A stretch of DNA of 64,000 bases from an uncultured Prevotella sp. (GTDB lineage Bacteria > Bacteroidota > Bacteroidia > Bacteroidales > Bacteroidaceae): positions 1-64,000 of the forward strand of contig CAMVSV010000004.1 of the NCBI GenBank assembly GCA_947170265.1. The letters are read 5' to 3'. The translations under genes were made by a program, and so were the position numbers. The notes beneath the pieces were generated by a model. The model made no database searches, was not told the origin of the DNA, and saw only the letters and a program-made list of their open reading frames with translations. This document shows positions 34,528 through 44,500 of this stretch, piece after piece. Positions within the stretch are counted from its first letter, which is position 1; each line of letters starts with the position of its first letter.

Positions 34528-35796
34528 TTACTCGTTGATAGCAGCCACACCGGGGAGCACCTTACCCTCGATGGCTTCGAGGAGAGCACCACCACCTGTT
34601 GAAATGTAGCTAACCTTGTCGGCAAGACCGAACTTGTTGACACAAGCAACAGAGTCGCCACCACCAATGAGAGAGAAAGCACCTTCGGCAGTAGCCTTAG
34701 CGATGGCCTCACCTATGGCACGGCTACCAGCTGTGAAAGCGTCGCACTCGAACACTCCGGCAGGACCGTTCCACAGAATGGTCTTTGCTCCGTTGATTGC
34801 TTCAGCAAAAGCCTTCTGACTCTCAGGACCGGCATCCACACCTTCAAAGCCTGCGGGCACCTTGTCGGCAGGACAGTTGATGATTTCAGCACCTTCCTTA
34901 ACGGTCATGGTTCCGAAGTCAAGACCATTGGTGGCTGTGCAGTCGCTTCCAAGAACGAGCTCAACACCATTCTTCTTTGCCAGTTCCTCAACACCGAGAG
35001 CTACATCGAGCTTGTCGAGCTCAACGATAGAGTCGCCAATCTCACCGTTGTGAGCCTTGGAGAAGGTATAGGTCATACCACCACAGAGGATGAGTTTGTC
35101 AACCTTACCGAGCAGGTTCTCAATGATACCAATCTTTGAAGATACCTTAGAGCCACCCATGATAGCTACAAACGGACGCTTGATATTGCCAAGCACGGCA
35201 TCAACGGCAGCAACCTCTTTCTCCATCAGCAGACCGAGCATCTTGTTTTCCTTGGTAAAGAACTCATCGATGACAGCAGTAGAGGCATGCTTGCGGTGAG
35301 CTGTACCAAAAGCATCCATCACATAGCAGTCAGCATAGGAAGCAAGTGTCTTTGCAAACTCCTTCTGAGACACCTTGAGAGCCTTCTTTGCCTCGTCAAA
35401 CTCAGGAGTACCTTTCTCAACACCTACTGGCTTGCCTTCCTCTTCAGGATAGAAACGCAGGTTCTCAAGCAGCAGAGCCTCACCCATTTTCAGAGCCTTG
35501 GCAGCATCGGCAGCCTTTGCGCAGTCGGGAGCGAAAGCTACGGGAACGCCGAGAGCCTTCTCAACATCAGCACGTATCTGACCGAGAGATTTCTTCATAT
35601 CCACCTTGCCTTTGGGCTTGCCCATGTGTGACATGATGATAACGGCACCACCATCAGCCAAGATTTTCTTCAGGGTGGGGAGAGCACCGCGTATACGGGT
35701 GTCGTCGGTTATCTTACCATTCTCATCGAGGGGCACGTTGAAATCCACGCGCACGATTGCCTTCTTGCCGGCAAAGTTGAAATCATTGATTTTCAT
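34528..35796 (-). CDS. pgk: Phosphoglycerate kinase
   Basis: A 422-residue glycolytic enzyme transferring phosphate from 1,3-bisphosphoglycerate to ADP. The motifs are all present: [12 protein letters not shown] at the N-terminus, [40 protein letters not shown] and the ATP-binding [13 protein letters not shown]. The length is normal. It is a single-gene unit with its own -7 box and a shared terminator. Confidence 0.97.
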   Translation of the reverse strand: MKINDFNFAGKKAIVRVDFNVPLDENGKITDDTRIRGALPTLKKILADGGAVIIMSHMGKPKGKVDMKKSLGQIRADVEKALGVPVAFAPDCAKAADAAKALKMGEALLLENLRFYPEEEGKPVGVEKGTPEFDEAKKALKVSQKEFAKTLASYADCYVMDAFGTAHRKHASTAVIDEFFTKENKMLGLLMEKEVAAVDAVLGNIKRPFVAIMGGSKVSSKIGIIENLLGKVDKLILCGGMTYTFSKAHNGEIGDSIVELDKLDVALGVEELAKKNGVELVLGSDCTATNGLDFGTMTVKEGAEIINCPADKVPAGFEGVDAGPESQKAFAEAINGAKTILWNGPAGVFECDAFTAGSRAIGEAIAKATAEGAFSLIGGGDSVACVNKFGLADKVSYISTGGGALLEAIEGKVLPGVAAINE

Positions 35797-35853
35797 TGTT
35801 TAATCCTTTTATTTTAATAACGTTATAAAAATAATATCTGCACTAATAATCTG

Positions 35854-35861
35854 CAAATTTA
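35854..35861 (-). promoter_or_regulatory. -7 box of pgk
   Basis: TAAATTTG on the minus strand, 57 bases before the pgk ATG; TTTT lies near the -33 position. Confidence 0.5.
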
Positions 35862-35956
35862 CGAAATAATGCTGAAATAGAAAAGCATTATCCACATATT
35901 AACGCAGATAAAACCACAAATAAAGACAATTAATACAAGGACTGGTATCGAGTTAA

Positions 35957-38257
35957 CTACTTCAAGAACTTATACTTGAAGAGCGTAGGCACAATTTCCT
36001 TCAGATAGTAATTTTTCACAAGCTTTGCTAAAGTGTTGATGTTTCCATGTAGCTCGGGATAGAGATAACGGATGCTGCCTGTCAATTCGTCTTTGACAGA
36101 TGTATCCAATTCAACCTTTATCTGATATAAACCGTAGGTCTTACTACTATCGTAGTTCTTGGTATTCTTTGCCTGCTTAATGATTGACTGCCACACATCG
36201 AGAAGTGCGGCTTCCTCTTCCGTTGGCTTCAAGTCCTTCAATGCTTCTGATGCGACTGTTTCTCCGTGAGTTGTGTCAAGGCAAAGTTGATTGACATATT
36301 GGCGACCGTCGCTGCCTGTAAACGAGCGCATGTGGTTTTGAGGTTCAAACACCGTGAACAGCAGACACTTCAATAGGAACGTGTTGAGTCTGCCATTATT
36401 CACATCACGCTCAAATGCTTTATATCCGTCAGCCGATTTCATGATTCTTCCGCGTTCAGTCCATCTGCGATTGTATGTGATGTAACGGCTGGCAGCGAAC
36501 ATTGGCAGCTTTTGGAGATAGTTGTCTCGATGGAGATAGAAACCGTTGCCATTATAACGTCCTGCAACAAGCAGACTTGACTTTGCATCTGGGTTGTCAA
36601 AACCTACACTATCTGCTACAAGATACCCCAACATATCAGGATGAAACATTGGCTTTATTCTCTTTTTTCCAGTTATGGCTTCCAAACCATCTAAACCCAC
36701 CAATATTCCATCGTATGTTGGATTTTCAAAGTCATCTCTACTACCATAATATTTGCTGCTAAATAGTGATTCTATATAGCTAACAGGCAAAACTTCTTCA
36801 CGTTTCAAATTACCATCAACAATATCGTATGCTGTAATTTTTAGTAGTCTTTGATTTTCTGCAGTGATATTGCTCCACCAAGCACACATTACACAAGCAT
36901 TGATTTTCGTGTGGAAATGTCGTCTGTTGAAAGCAAAGCCTTCTTCAAACTTCTTGTTTATAAGATGATGAGCCTTCCAATATTTTACGGGAGAATAAAC
37001 AATGTAGCTATCAGTTGGTTGGCGAAGGTAATACTTGAACGCGCTCCATATAAAAGCATTTGCCAAATCATTTGTTGCAGAACCTTTTGTCTCTTTTTTC
37101 ATTTCATTTACAACGTAACTATTCTTCCAGGCAGAACTACTCTTTGCAGTATTTATTCGTTGATGTTCTAAAGATGTTGGCTCCGCGTATGGAGGATTCT
37201 CAAACAGAATGATAGTACAATTCGGGTTGTTCACCTTTTCCATAATTATCGGATGGGTAATATATTCCTTTGAGAGAGCATCAGCTCCTCGAACCAGTCC
37301 CATGTTGAAGGTGTCTTCCTTTTCTGTCGGTGGAATGATTGTTACTTTGTCACCTAACACTTCCATCAGCACTTTGTATTCATAGTACTCCAATGTTGAG
37401 ACTATAGTATGACGCAATTCTTCATCAGTCATAAACAATTCCAGATTGCCCGTTCCAGCACAACGATCAATGATAACATAGTCGTTTCCTTCTGGCACAC
37501 GGGCAATGGCTTTTCTCACCAGTTCAAGTGACTTCTGAGCATAGAGCTGATGGGTGTAGAAAGCACCGAGGTCTTTCTTCTGCATGAAGTCATTCAACTT
37601 GTCCATGAGGTAGCGGAACCTCTCGTTGGTCTCACCTTTATAAGGATAGATGAATCGTGCAAACACCGTTGGTTTGCGTATCTCGCCGATTATACGCGTC
37701 TTGCCAGTATTGTCACCAATGAAATCTGCCTTTCTTGCTGAAGGATTCAATTCGTAATAATGCGTAGCCCAACCCACGATGCAGTTCTCATCAAGATGGA
37801 TCTTCGTATAATCATCGCTACGCATGGTTTCTATAAGACCATTTTCGTCGAGCGGATTATCATACTCAAACAGCTTGTCATAGTCCTTAATCACAAACCC
37901 GCTATTCCCTTTTGAAGCTCCTCCTGCGAAGGGTGTTTCTATCACATTCAGATAGTCTGCCGAATGATAGAGCCAAGCTTTCTTGTCTGTCAGGGAAATC
38001 AGCAGAATGTTTGCTGGAATAGGCTTCCCTTTGATGCGGCGTGCAGAAAGATATTTCAATGCCTGCAACAACACATTGTTGAGGTCGGAAATATGTTCTT
38101 TAAACTCTATGATGTTTCCATTCAGTATGCCGTCGGAATAGTCCATCAGCACATTGTCTATGCTCAACTCTCTGTTTACACGCGGAAGATAAGTCTCATA
38201 AAACTCTCGACGCAGCTCGTCTTCTTGTTTTGCAATCTCAACCATGATGCCATTCAT
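35957..38257 (-). CDS. Type IIG restriction-modification enzyme (fused nuclease and N6-adenine methyltransferase)
   Basis: A 766-residue protein. Residues 39-53 show YSDGILNGNIIEFKE, a D-x8-ExK pattern of a PD-(D/E)xK nuclease. GAFYTHQLYA (about 231-240) precedes the methyltransferase core, whose SAM-binding motif I is IIDRCAGTGN (about 262-271) and whose catalytic motif IV is NPPY (354-357), the N6-adenine type. The last 300 residues should hold the target-recognition region. No separate S or R gene is adjacent, so one chain would both cut and methylate. An inactive or methyl-only relative cannot be ruled out. Stretches of the gene are more AT-rich than its neighbours, and MITE-like sequence lies close by, which suggests gain by transfer. 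Confidence 0.75.
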   Translation of the reverse strand: MNGIMVEIAKQEDELRREFYETYLPRVNRELSIDNVLMDYSDGILNGNIIEFKEHISDLNNVLLQALKYLSARRIKGKPIPANILLISLTDKKAWLYHSADYLNVIETPFAGGASKGNSGFVIKDYDKLFEYDNPLDENGLIETMRSDDYTKIHLDENCIVGWATHYYELNPSARKADFIGDNTGKTRIIGEIRKPTVFARFIYPYKGETNERFRYLMDKLNDFMQKKDLGAFYTHQLYAQKSLELVRKAIARVPEGNDYVIIDRCAGTGNLELFMTDEELRHTIVSTLEYYEYKVLMEVLGDKVTIIPPTEKEDTFNMGLVRGADALSKEYITHPIIMEKVNNPNCTIILFENPPYAEPTSLEHQRINTAKSSSAWKNSYVVNEMKKETKGSATNDLANAFIWSAFKYYLRQPTDSYIVYSPVKYWKAHHLINKKFEEGFAFNRRHFHTKINACVMCAWWSNITAENQRLLKITAYDIVDGNLKREEVLPVSYIESLFSSKYYGSRDDFENPTYDGILVGLDGLEAITGKKRIKPMFHPDMLGYLVADSVGFDNPDAKSSLLVAGRYNGNGFYLHRDNYLQKLPMFAASRYITYNRRWTERGRIMKSADGYKAFERDVNNGRLNTFLLKCLLFTVFEPQNHMRSFTGSDGRQYVNQLCLDTTHGETVASEALKDLKPTEEEAALLDVWQSIIKQAKNTKNYDSSKTYGLYQIKVELDTSVKDELTGSIRYLYPELHGNINTLAKLVKNYYLKEIVPTLFKYKFLK

Positions 38258-38625
38258 CTTTGCCCGCCGATACCCAAGACGAACAGCTACATAAACAATG
38301 TTTTTCTACTATGCAAAAAGAACGTGGGTATCTGCTGCTGCCCATTCCGCTGCTTAGGCCGTCGGAAGCCTCCTTGTTAGAACGAACAGATTCGATACCC
38401 ACGTTGACGCATATACAAATGCACCCGAAAAGTGTGCATGAGACTACATGAGCCTCGGCACACTCCGGCTGCGCATAATATACACATCCGTAGGCGTCAC
38501 TTCTGCTTTGTTTTTCAACAAGGTTTGAATTTCCGACGTTCAAGCTGCAAAAAACAAGCGTACAGTGCCGCTTTTCCACAATGTAGTTGCTCAGACAAAG
38601 GTCATTAGACCTGACGTTGCAGCCA
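38258..38625 (-). promoter_or_regulatory. Long structured leader with alternative pairings before the type IIG gene
   Basis: On the minus strand an untranslated leader of about 360 bases runs from the -7 box to the ATG at 38257. AACGTGGGTATC (38394-38405) pairs perfectly with GATACCCACGTT (38321-38332), which is followed by CTTTTTG, as in a terminator. A third segment, TCTTGGGTATC (38269-38279), lies about 12 bases before the ATG and can pair over eight bases with the same GATACCCA. The arrangement looks like an attenuator that could switch between termination and exposure of the start. A smaller hairpin, AGGTC-TAAT-GACCT, lies near the 5' end. No folding was computed. Confidence 0.5.
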
Positions 38626-38633
38626 CAAAGGTA
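38626..38633 (-). promoter_or_regulatory. -7 box before the type IIG leader
   Basis: TACCTTTG on the minus strand. No good TTTG at the -33 position is seen. Confidence 0.45.
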
Positions 38634-38707
38634 CGTTTTTTTACTAAAGTTTTATAGTGACAGATAAAAAAGTTTCTCTTGATAGTTGATTATTTTGAAT
38701 TATTATT

Positions 38708-38811
38708 GTCCGCTAAACACAAATCCCCATTCTGAACCAGCTTTGCAAGCTGGAAGTCCGGAAAATCTTACAAAAATAATTAATAGAAACAACCTTTAAT
38801 GTTTAGCGGAC
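38708..38811. mobile_element. 104-bp element with 12-bp terminal inverted repeats
   Basis: GTCCGCTAAACA (38708-38719) and TGTTTAGCGGAC (38800-38811) are perfect inverted repeats. Between them lies a palindrome, CCAGCTT-TGC-AAGCTGG, and no ORF. The ends resemble insertion-sequence termini, so this may be a MITE or an IS remnant. No target-site duplication is evident. Confidence 0.5.
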
Positions 38812-39125
38812 GGTAAAAATTTTCTTTGCCGTTACCCCAAAAGCATAAAAGGAAAGAAATCCAATGTCTTTTCATGTTTTTGTATGCTCTCATGGAGCAA
38901 GATAATGCAAGGTAACCATCTCTTACTAAGCTCTTTGAGCTAATTCTTGAGTTATAGTGGTGAGGCAAAAAGACTTAGTCCGCCAGTATTCTCCGCACAA
39001 ATACTGGAACGTCTCCGAAAAGTGGTTGTCTCACTTTGCGAAAACGAGAATGGGAAAGAATGAAAATTCAACCAGCCTGATGCCGACCTAAGATAGATGG
39101 AAAGTTGCAGTTAAGCTGCTCTGCA
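38812..39125. other. Noncoding gap
   Basis: No gene is supported here. The ORF 38780-38968 reads through the inverted repeat and looks like nothing known. A short hairpin CCAGTATT/AATACTGG lies near 38982-39007. Confidence 0.4.
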
Positions 39126-41591
39126 TCAGAACGGCAGTCCTACGGCGAGGTGGAATGTCTGTGCATCCTTGAAATGGTCGATGTTGTAGAAACCGCTGCG
39201 ACCTGTCTCATAGGGAACATGCAGTCCTATGCCCCAGTCGAGACGCAGGATGAAATAGTCAAGGTCGTAGCGCAGTCCGATACCTGTGCCAAATGCCATC
39301 TGCTTGAAGATGTTCTTCACATGGAACACTGTTTCGTAGTTTTCATCGAAGTTGTTGTTTATCTCCCACACATTTCCAGCATCAAGAAAGACTGCACCGT
39401 AAAGGTTTCCAAAAAGCTGCGGACGATATTCAAGGTTCATGAGTATCTTGATGTCGCCAGTCTGCTCAACATAGCTCCAGCTCTTCTCTTCAGAGCGGTA
39501 ACGTCCCGGTCCCACAGCCCTCACGTTGAAGGCGCGTATGCTATTGGCACCTCCCACATAGAACAACTCGGTATATGGGGAGTAGTCTGAATTGCCTAAG
39601 GGGCATATCACTCCACCTCCCACATGTGCAGCGAGCGAAGAATGGTCGGAGAGCTGCCATGTTTTTGTGAAGTCGGTTTCAACCTTCACAAACTGGGCAA
39701 AGGGATTCTTAAACATCGTCTTATCTTTCTCGCTCCACTTCTCTCCTGCCACAAGATAACCCACCGACAACAGGTTGGATGCCTCGCTCACTGTGGTGCG
39801 CCATGCTATGGGATGACGGTAGTTGGCTGGGCTGTGATATGAATAGGAGAAAGAAGCTTTTGGGATGAACTGGTCGCTCATTGATGCCAGGAGATAAGGG
39901 TGCTTTATACACAAATTTAAGAATTTATCTGTAATGTTGGTCATGTATTCATAAGTAACCGACAACGGTGAGAACTCAAACGACGACTGTGCAGAGGTCT
40001 GCCAGTTGTAGCGCAGCTCCCCCGATACGGCATGCCGCTTGAAATAGTTTCCTCGGTTGGTGACGCTGGCAGCAGCCTTGAGCGTGGTTGTCGGGGTGTC
40101 GTAGAACTGGCGACGACGGCGTCGTTGCACTGCCGGTATGGGTTTACCGCTTTTCTCTGCCTCAGTCCTCTCCTTGCGGATACGTTCAAGACGCTTGCGC
40201 ATAGGAGTCTGGAAGGGGTTGACAATTCGTGGGAAGGTGAGAGAGGTTTCCAAGCCATAAGCATAAGAGTTCATCTTTGTCTCAGAGCCTTCGAGCTCGT
40301 GTCCCATCTGCCACTCATAGGAGCCATTGGCTTTGATGTCAAGCTGTTCACCGCCATGAAAGGCGTTTCGTTTTGTAAGACCCACTATGAGCTCCGGTCC
40401 GAGTTTTCCGCTTGTTTTTCCTTTTCCGTAAGCCTCGACATAGAAGTCGTAGGGTTTGTCTAACATCAGGTCAAGGTTCACATCAAGTGTGTCTGAATAT
40501 ACCTTTGGAAGGGTGTCGTTGCCCAGTGACAGATAGTTATAGTCCAAACGAGGTGTAAAGGTCATATTTGTACGGGTGAAGAGGCCTGTGGCTCTTAGCT
40601 TCCGGAGTGATTTTTCATGGAGTTCCCGGCTATATAGCTGCCGTGGGCGGAGCTGCAAGTCATTAAGCAGCACACGCATACGCATGGGAGGGCGCTTTCC
40701 GTTGTAGTTTACCGTAAAGTTGCGTGTCTTCCGCGTGGAGTCAAGGCTTTCTCTTGCCGACTTGCGATAGTTCACCGTGATATGTCCTATATACCACTCA
40801 TGAAGGGCTTCCTCGCTCAGGGAGTCTGCGAGCTGGAGGCGCAGCTGCACCTTTCCTGGCACACTCACCGTATCGGCAAGATAGGAGGCATTTCCCTTGT
40901 CATAGTAGAAGAAGCCATTGTCACGAAAGAGGTTGGAAATGCGCTGTCGTTCTCCATCAAGGGCTGCCACGTCAAAGGGATCGCCTTTCATCACTTCTGC
41001 ATCAGCAAGGTTGGCATGTATTATGCTGTCGGCTTTGCTTGGGAAATTCTCGTAAGCCATGGTGTCGATAGTCCACAGATGTCCCATATCTACAGTATAC
41101 TGCAGCTTGGCTTTCTTTGGATTACTCTGTGGCAGTTGTTCGTGTGTGATCTTCCCGTTGAAATATCCTCGTTTCTGCAAGGTGTTCTCTCCCACCATTG
41201 CCCGAAGTTCGGGATTGACATGGCTCATCAATATCGGCCTTGTACCAAATGCCTTGTTCACCCATCGTGAAAACCGCGTGGTGTCATTGGAGAAAGCGTT
41301 CCACACCCATAGTCCTACGGGGAATGGCGACCGGAAGGTGGAGCTGCCGAACAGGGCTGCATTGGGCGGTGTAGCAAGCACGAGGTCGGTTTCTTCCTTT
41401 GTTAGATAGAAGTGTGAGTTCTTCTCGTAGTTTTCATATTTCGTAGCCTTAAGACCAGTATACAGCTGCTCGCCGTCGGGAATGGCACTCGTTGTGGAAC
41501 AAGCCACGATGAGCCACAGGCCAGCTACCGTCATGACAAGGGCTGAGAGCTGAAGCATAATGGTCTTTAGTATGTTTTTATTCATTCGCAT
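39126..41591 (-). CDS. tamL: TamL-type Omp85 lipoprotein (BamA/TamA family)
   Basis: An 821-residue outer-membrane protein. The signal peptide ends in a lipobox, LIVAC, giving a lipidated cysteine at about residue 31, followed by the TamL-like STTSAIPDGEQLYTGLK. POTRA-like domains occupy about 50-380, and a 16-strand Omp85 barrel follows, with the GGANSIRAFNVRAVGPG motif and a C-terminal VGLPF. TamL is the Bacteroidetes lipoprotein counterpart of TamA and acts with TamB in outer-membrane biogenesis. The gene start (ATG 41591, or 41585 two codons later) overlaps the end of tamB, so the two are coupled. Confidence 0.9.
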   Translation of the reverse strand: MRMNKNILKTIMLQLSALVMTVAGLWLIVACSTTSAIPDGEQLYTGLKATKYENYEKNSHFYLTKEETDLVLATPPNAALFGSSTFRSPFPVGLWVWNAFSNDTTRFSRWVNKAFGTRPILMSHVNPELRAMVGENTLQKRGYFNGKITHEQLPQSNPKKAKLQYTVDMGHLWTIDTMAYENFPSKADSIIHANLADAEVMKGDPFDVAALDGERQRISNLFRDNGFFYYDKGNASYLADTVSVPGKVQLRLQLADSLSEEALHEWYIGHITVNYRKSARESLDSTRKTRNFTVNYNGKRPPMRMRVLLNDLQLRPRQLYSRELHEKSLRKLRATGLFTRTNMTFTPRLDYNYLSLGNDTLPKVYSDTLDVNLDLMLDKPYDFYVEAYGKGKTSGKLGPELIVGLTKRNAFHGGEQLDIKANGSYEWQMGHELEGSETKMNSYAYGLETSLTFPRIVNPFQTPMRKRLERIRKERTEAEKSGKPIPAVQRRRRRQFYDTPTTTLKAAASVTNRGNYFKRHAVSGELRYNWQTSAQSSFEFSPLSVTYEYMTNITDKFLNLCIKHPYLLASMSDQFIPKASFSYSYHSPANYRHPIAWRTTVSEASNLLSVGYLVAGEKWSEKDKTMFKNPFAQFVKVETDFTKTWQLSDHSSLAAHVGGGVICPLGNSDYSPYTELFYVGGANSIRAFNVRAVGPGRYRSEEKSWSYVEQTGDIKILMNLEYRPQLFGNLYGAVFLDAGNVWEINNNFDENYETVFHVKNIFKQMAFGTGIGLRYDLDYFILRLDWGIGLHVPYETGRSGFYNIDHFKDAQTFHLAVGLPF

Positions 41592-44500
41592 GGATAGAGT
41601 CCTTTCGTTGTGTTATGGTGTCGGAGCCAACATGACGGGATGTCACGAGACTGTCGCGTCGCAGCATCAAAGGAGTAGCTGTAGACTTGAAACTGAATAT
41701 CTCTGAAAGCTTGTTGAGCTTGCGTTTCCACATGAAGCCGGCACCAAACTGACTGATGTTTCCATCAAGCCAGTCATAGCTATTGCGCTGATAGAACACT
41801 TTCAGATACTGTGTCTCACGCTGGTTGAGCCTGTATTCCATAGAGAAATTGTCGAAGAAAGCACCATTCTGTCCTGCATCGCTACCTCCTGTCGACACCC
41901 TGCCACCCATGATGATGCGCAAGCGGTTGTTCAGAAGTCGCTTTGAGAACTTGAACGTGTAGTCGGTGTGGAGCGCTCCATTCACATCTGCCGAGGTCTC
42001 GAGATTAGCCGAGAGGTCAAGTCCCATTGAACGGAGTGCACTACCGGTGATATTGTTTATCTCACTTTGCATGAACGATGCCAAGGCACCGCTCATGGCA
42101 GCATTTGTAGTACCATTACCATCGCCGAGGTACATGCCCGAGGCGAGCATTGACACAGCAAGCTTTCCTCTTTCCTCCGCACTCTTGGTGTTGAGCTCGT
42201 TTTGCATCTGCATGTCTTCGGGTGCATCAATGATAAATTCTATTCCCGGTTTCGACATCGTCTCGGTAAGTCGCACACCACATTCAAAGTCAACGAGACG
42301 TCCCGACGACGTTCCGTCGCTCACGCTGCTCTTCAGCCGTTCCGTGGCTGTGATATTCAGTGTGGGGTTCATTGGGTCGCCGGTGAACTCCAGGAAGCTG
42401 CCTTCCTGTATGGTGAAGGTGCGCAGAGGTATCACCGGCAGGGCATATTTCATCTCACCCTTATTGAGTGTATAGCGTCCGAGCAGCGAGAGATCGTCGG
42501 CAGGATTATAAGTCATTCGCAGCTCACCGCCTCCAATGAGGTCAATGTAGTTTGTGTGTTCGGCATTGAGTGCGCACACTATATGCGCCTGTTCATCAAT
42601 GTTCACATTCATGTCCATAGTAAATCCCGCCATGTCGGGACGCTTCACCACTTTGACCGCCGTGGTGTCGCTGAAGTCGGTGAAACGCACCAGCTCGTCA
42701 AGCTGGTTGTCGGAAGTAAGCGGAGACTCTCTGAGCACATAGGTCATATCAGTATTGCCAAGCACATCGAGCCTACCGCGCATGTTAAGGTTATCGAGCG
42801 GTCCCTGCATGCGTCCGAAGAAATTGACATAAGCCTTTCCATACGCCTCTGAACGCGGATTTTCCTTTGCGTCAATGAGCAGGAAGTCGCGTGCTCTCAT
42901 CCTCACGTCGAGCATCATCCTTTCCATGTTGGAGAAATCGAGCGAACCTTGTATGTTTAGCGGACTGTCGTTGTTGGCAAACATCTCGAAGTTTTCAAAC
43001 AGCAGCTTGCTATGCTCTATCCTCACGGGGTCGTTGGCAAATCGCATCTCTATGCCATAGGGCTCGCTATATAGGTAGGACGAATCAAGATATACCTCAC
43101 CGTTGATGTCGAGTTCATTGAGCGGGCCTTTCACGGTAAGTGCACCTTCACCTGTTCCCCTCAGTCCCACTATCCTGTCGGGTATGAATCCATTAACGAA
43201 ATGCAACGGGAACTTATTCATATCAAACTTAGCGTCAAGCATTCCCTTGCCCTCAGAGCGGTAGTAACCTGTGAGCGTTCCAACCTCATAGTCGTCCTTG
43301 GTAATGATGGCATCAACATAGTGCGAGCCATCTTCATGTGGCATATACACCATCTGCACTCCCACATTACCCATATTGCAATGTTCATAGACGAAGTCCG
43401 ATATGGTCATGTCGCTTGAAACAGTGAGTGAGTTCTCTGTTTGAATGAGGTGGAAGTCACCATCAAGCACTCCGCCCACCTGTGGTGTCAGCGGCAGAAC
43501 GTCAAACACCTTCTCAAGGTCAAACCTGTGCATGGAGAGAGTTATGTTTTGCAATGCCGTCTCATCGCTGTCGTCTGTATACAGGTAAGCACCAGCACCA
43601 TCGTCGGCCTGCAGTTTCATGTCTGCCGACACCCGTCGGTCCCTACCTATATATATATAGTTGCCTGAACTCACATGGAAGTTTTTATATCCTATTATGG
43701 CATCATCGGAAGTCACGGTCATGCGTATGCCGTTGTCTTCCATCGTTGCAAGCATGGCAAGGTCGAGCCCGGTCTTGTTCTTGTCATCCACCACCACAGC
43801 CTGAGCCGTAAGTCCACGCTCCAGGAGTGTTCCCTTGAGTTGTGCACTGTAGGGATATTGGTTGAATTTATTGTTCATCACCCGAAGGTCATAGTTCAGT
43901 CGTTCGGCATCCGACTCAAGTGCAAGATCTATGCTGTCGAGCGTTATGCTGTCGGCAAGCAGGCGCAAAGCTCCAACACGGGCATATCCGTTGAGTCCAT
44001 CGTTGGTCGACGACGAGAGATCTATCCGTGCATTGCGGTAAGCAAAACCTTGCTGCATAAGCAAGTGGCTAATAATATTGTTTGGACCAGCTTCAAGATA
44101 CAGACGGGCAAGGGGCAGCTCTGCACGGAGTGCCATCTGGTCAATACGTTTTTGTTTGAATTGTTGCTTCACGAGGTCCGACAACACGTCAGTCTGTTTC
44201 ATTATTCTCTCGTAGCCGCAATCGGCATCGGCATTGAGATAGAAGTCACCCGTGGATACCACCACATGTGTCGTATCGCGTCGTGTGAGCAGGTCTATGT
44301 CGATGTCTCCTTCATAGAAGCTGTGTTCTCGTTCATGGGCTGTGAGATTGCATATCTTTCCCTTCACCTCATGGAAGTCGTCAAGGTTGGAGCGCACAGC
44401 CACATCAGCACCAAAGCTCATTCCGAAGGGCTTTTCTATAACGCCAAGTTCATAGAAATCCACACGGTCTATGCGTCCGTCAAAGTCAGCAGCCATGTGA

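Noticed and set aside
38238-38579. 113-residue minus-strand ORF MEKRHCTLVFCSLNVGN...
   Set aside because: It covers the structured leader, is very rich in Cys and Ser, and overlaps the start of the restriction-modification gene; the inverted repeats explain its sequence better than a protein does.
38780-38968. 62-residue ORF ending in FYRPLNIKGCFY
   Set aside because: Its end is encoded by the inverted repeat of the 104-bp element and nothing in it resembles a known protein.
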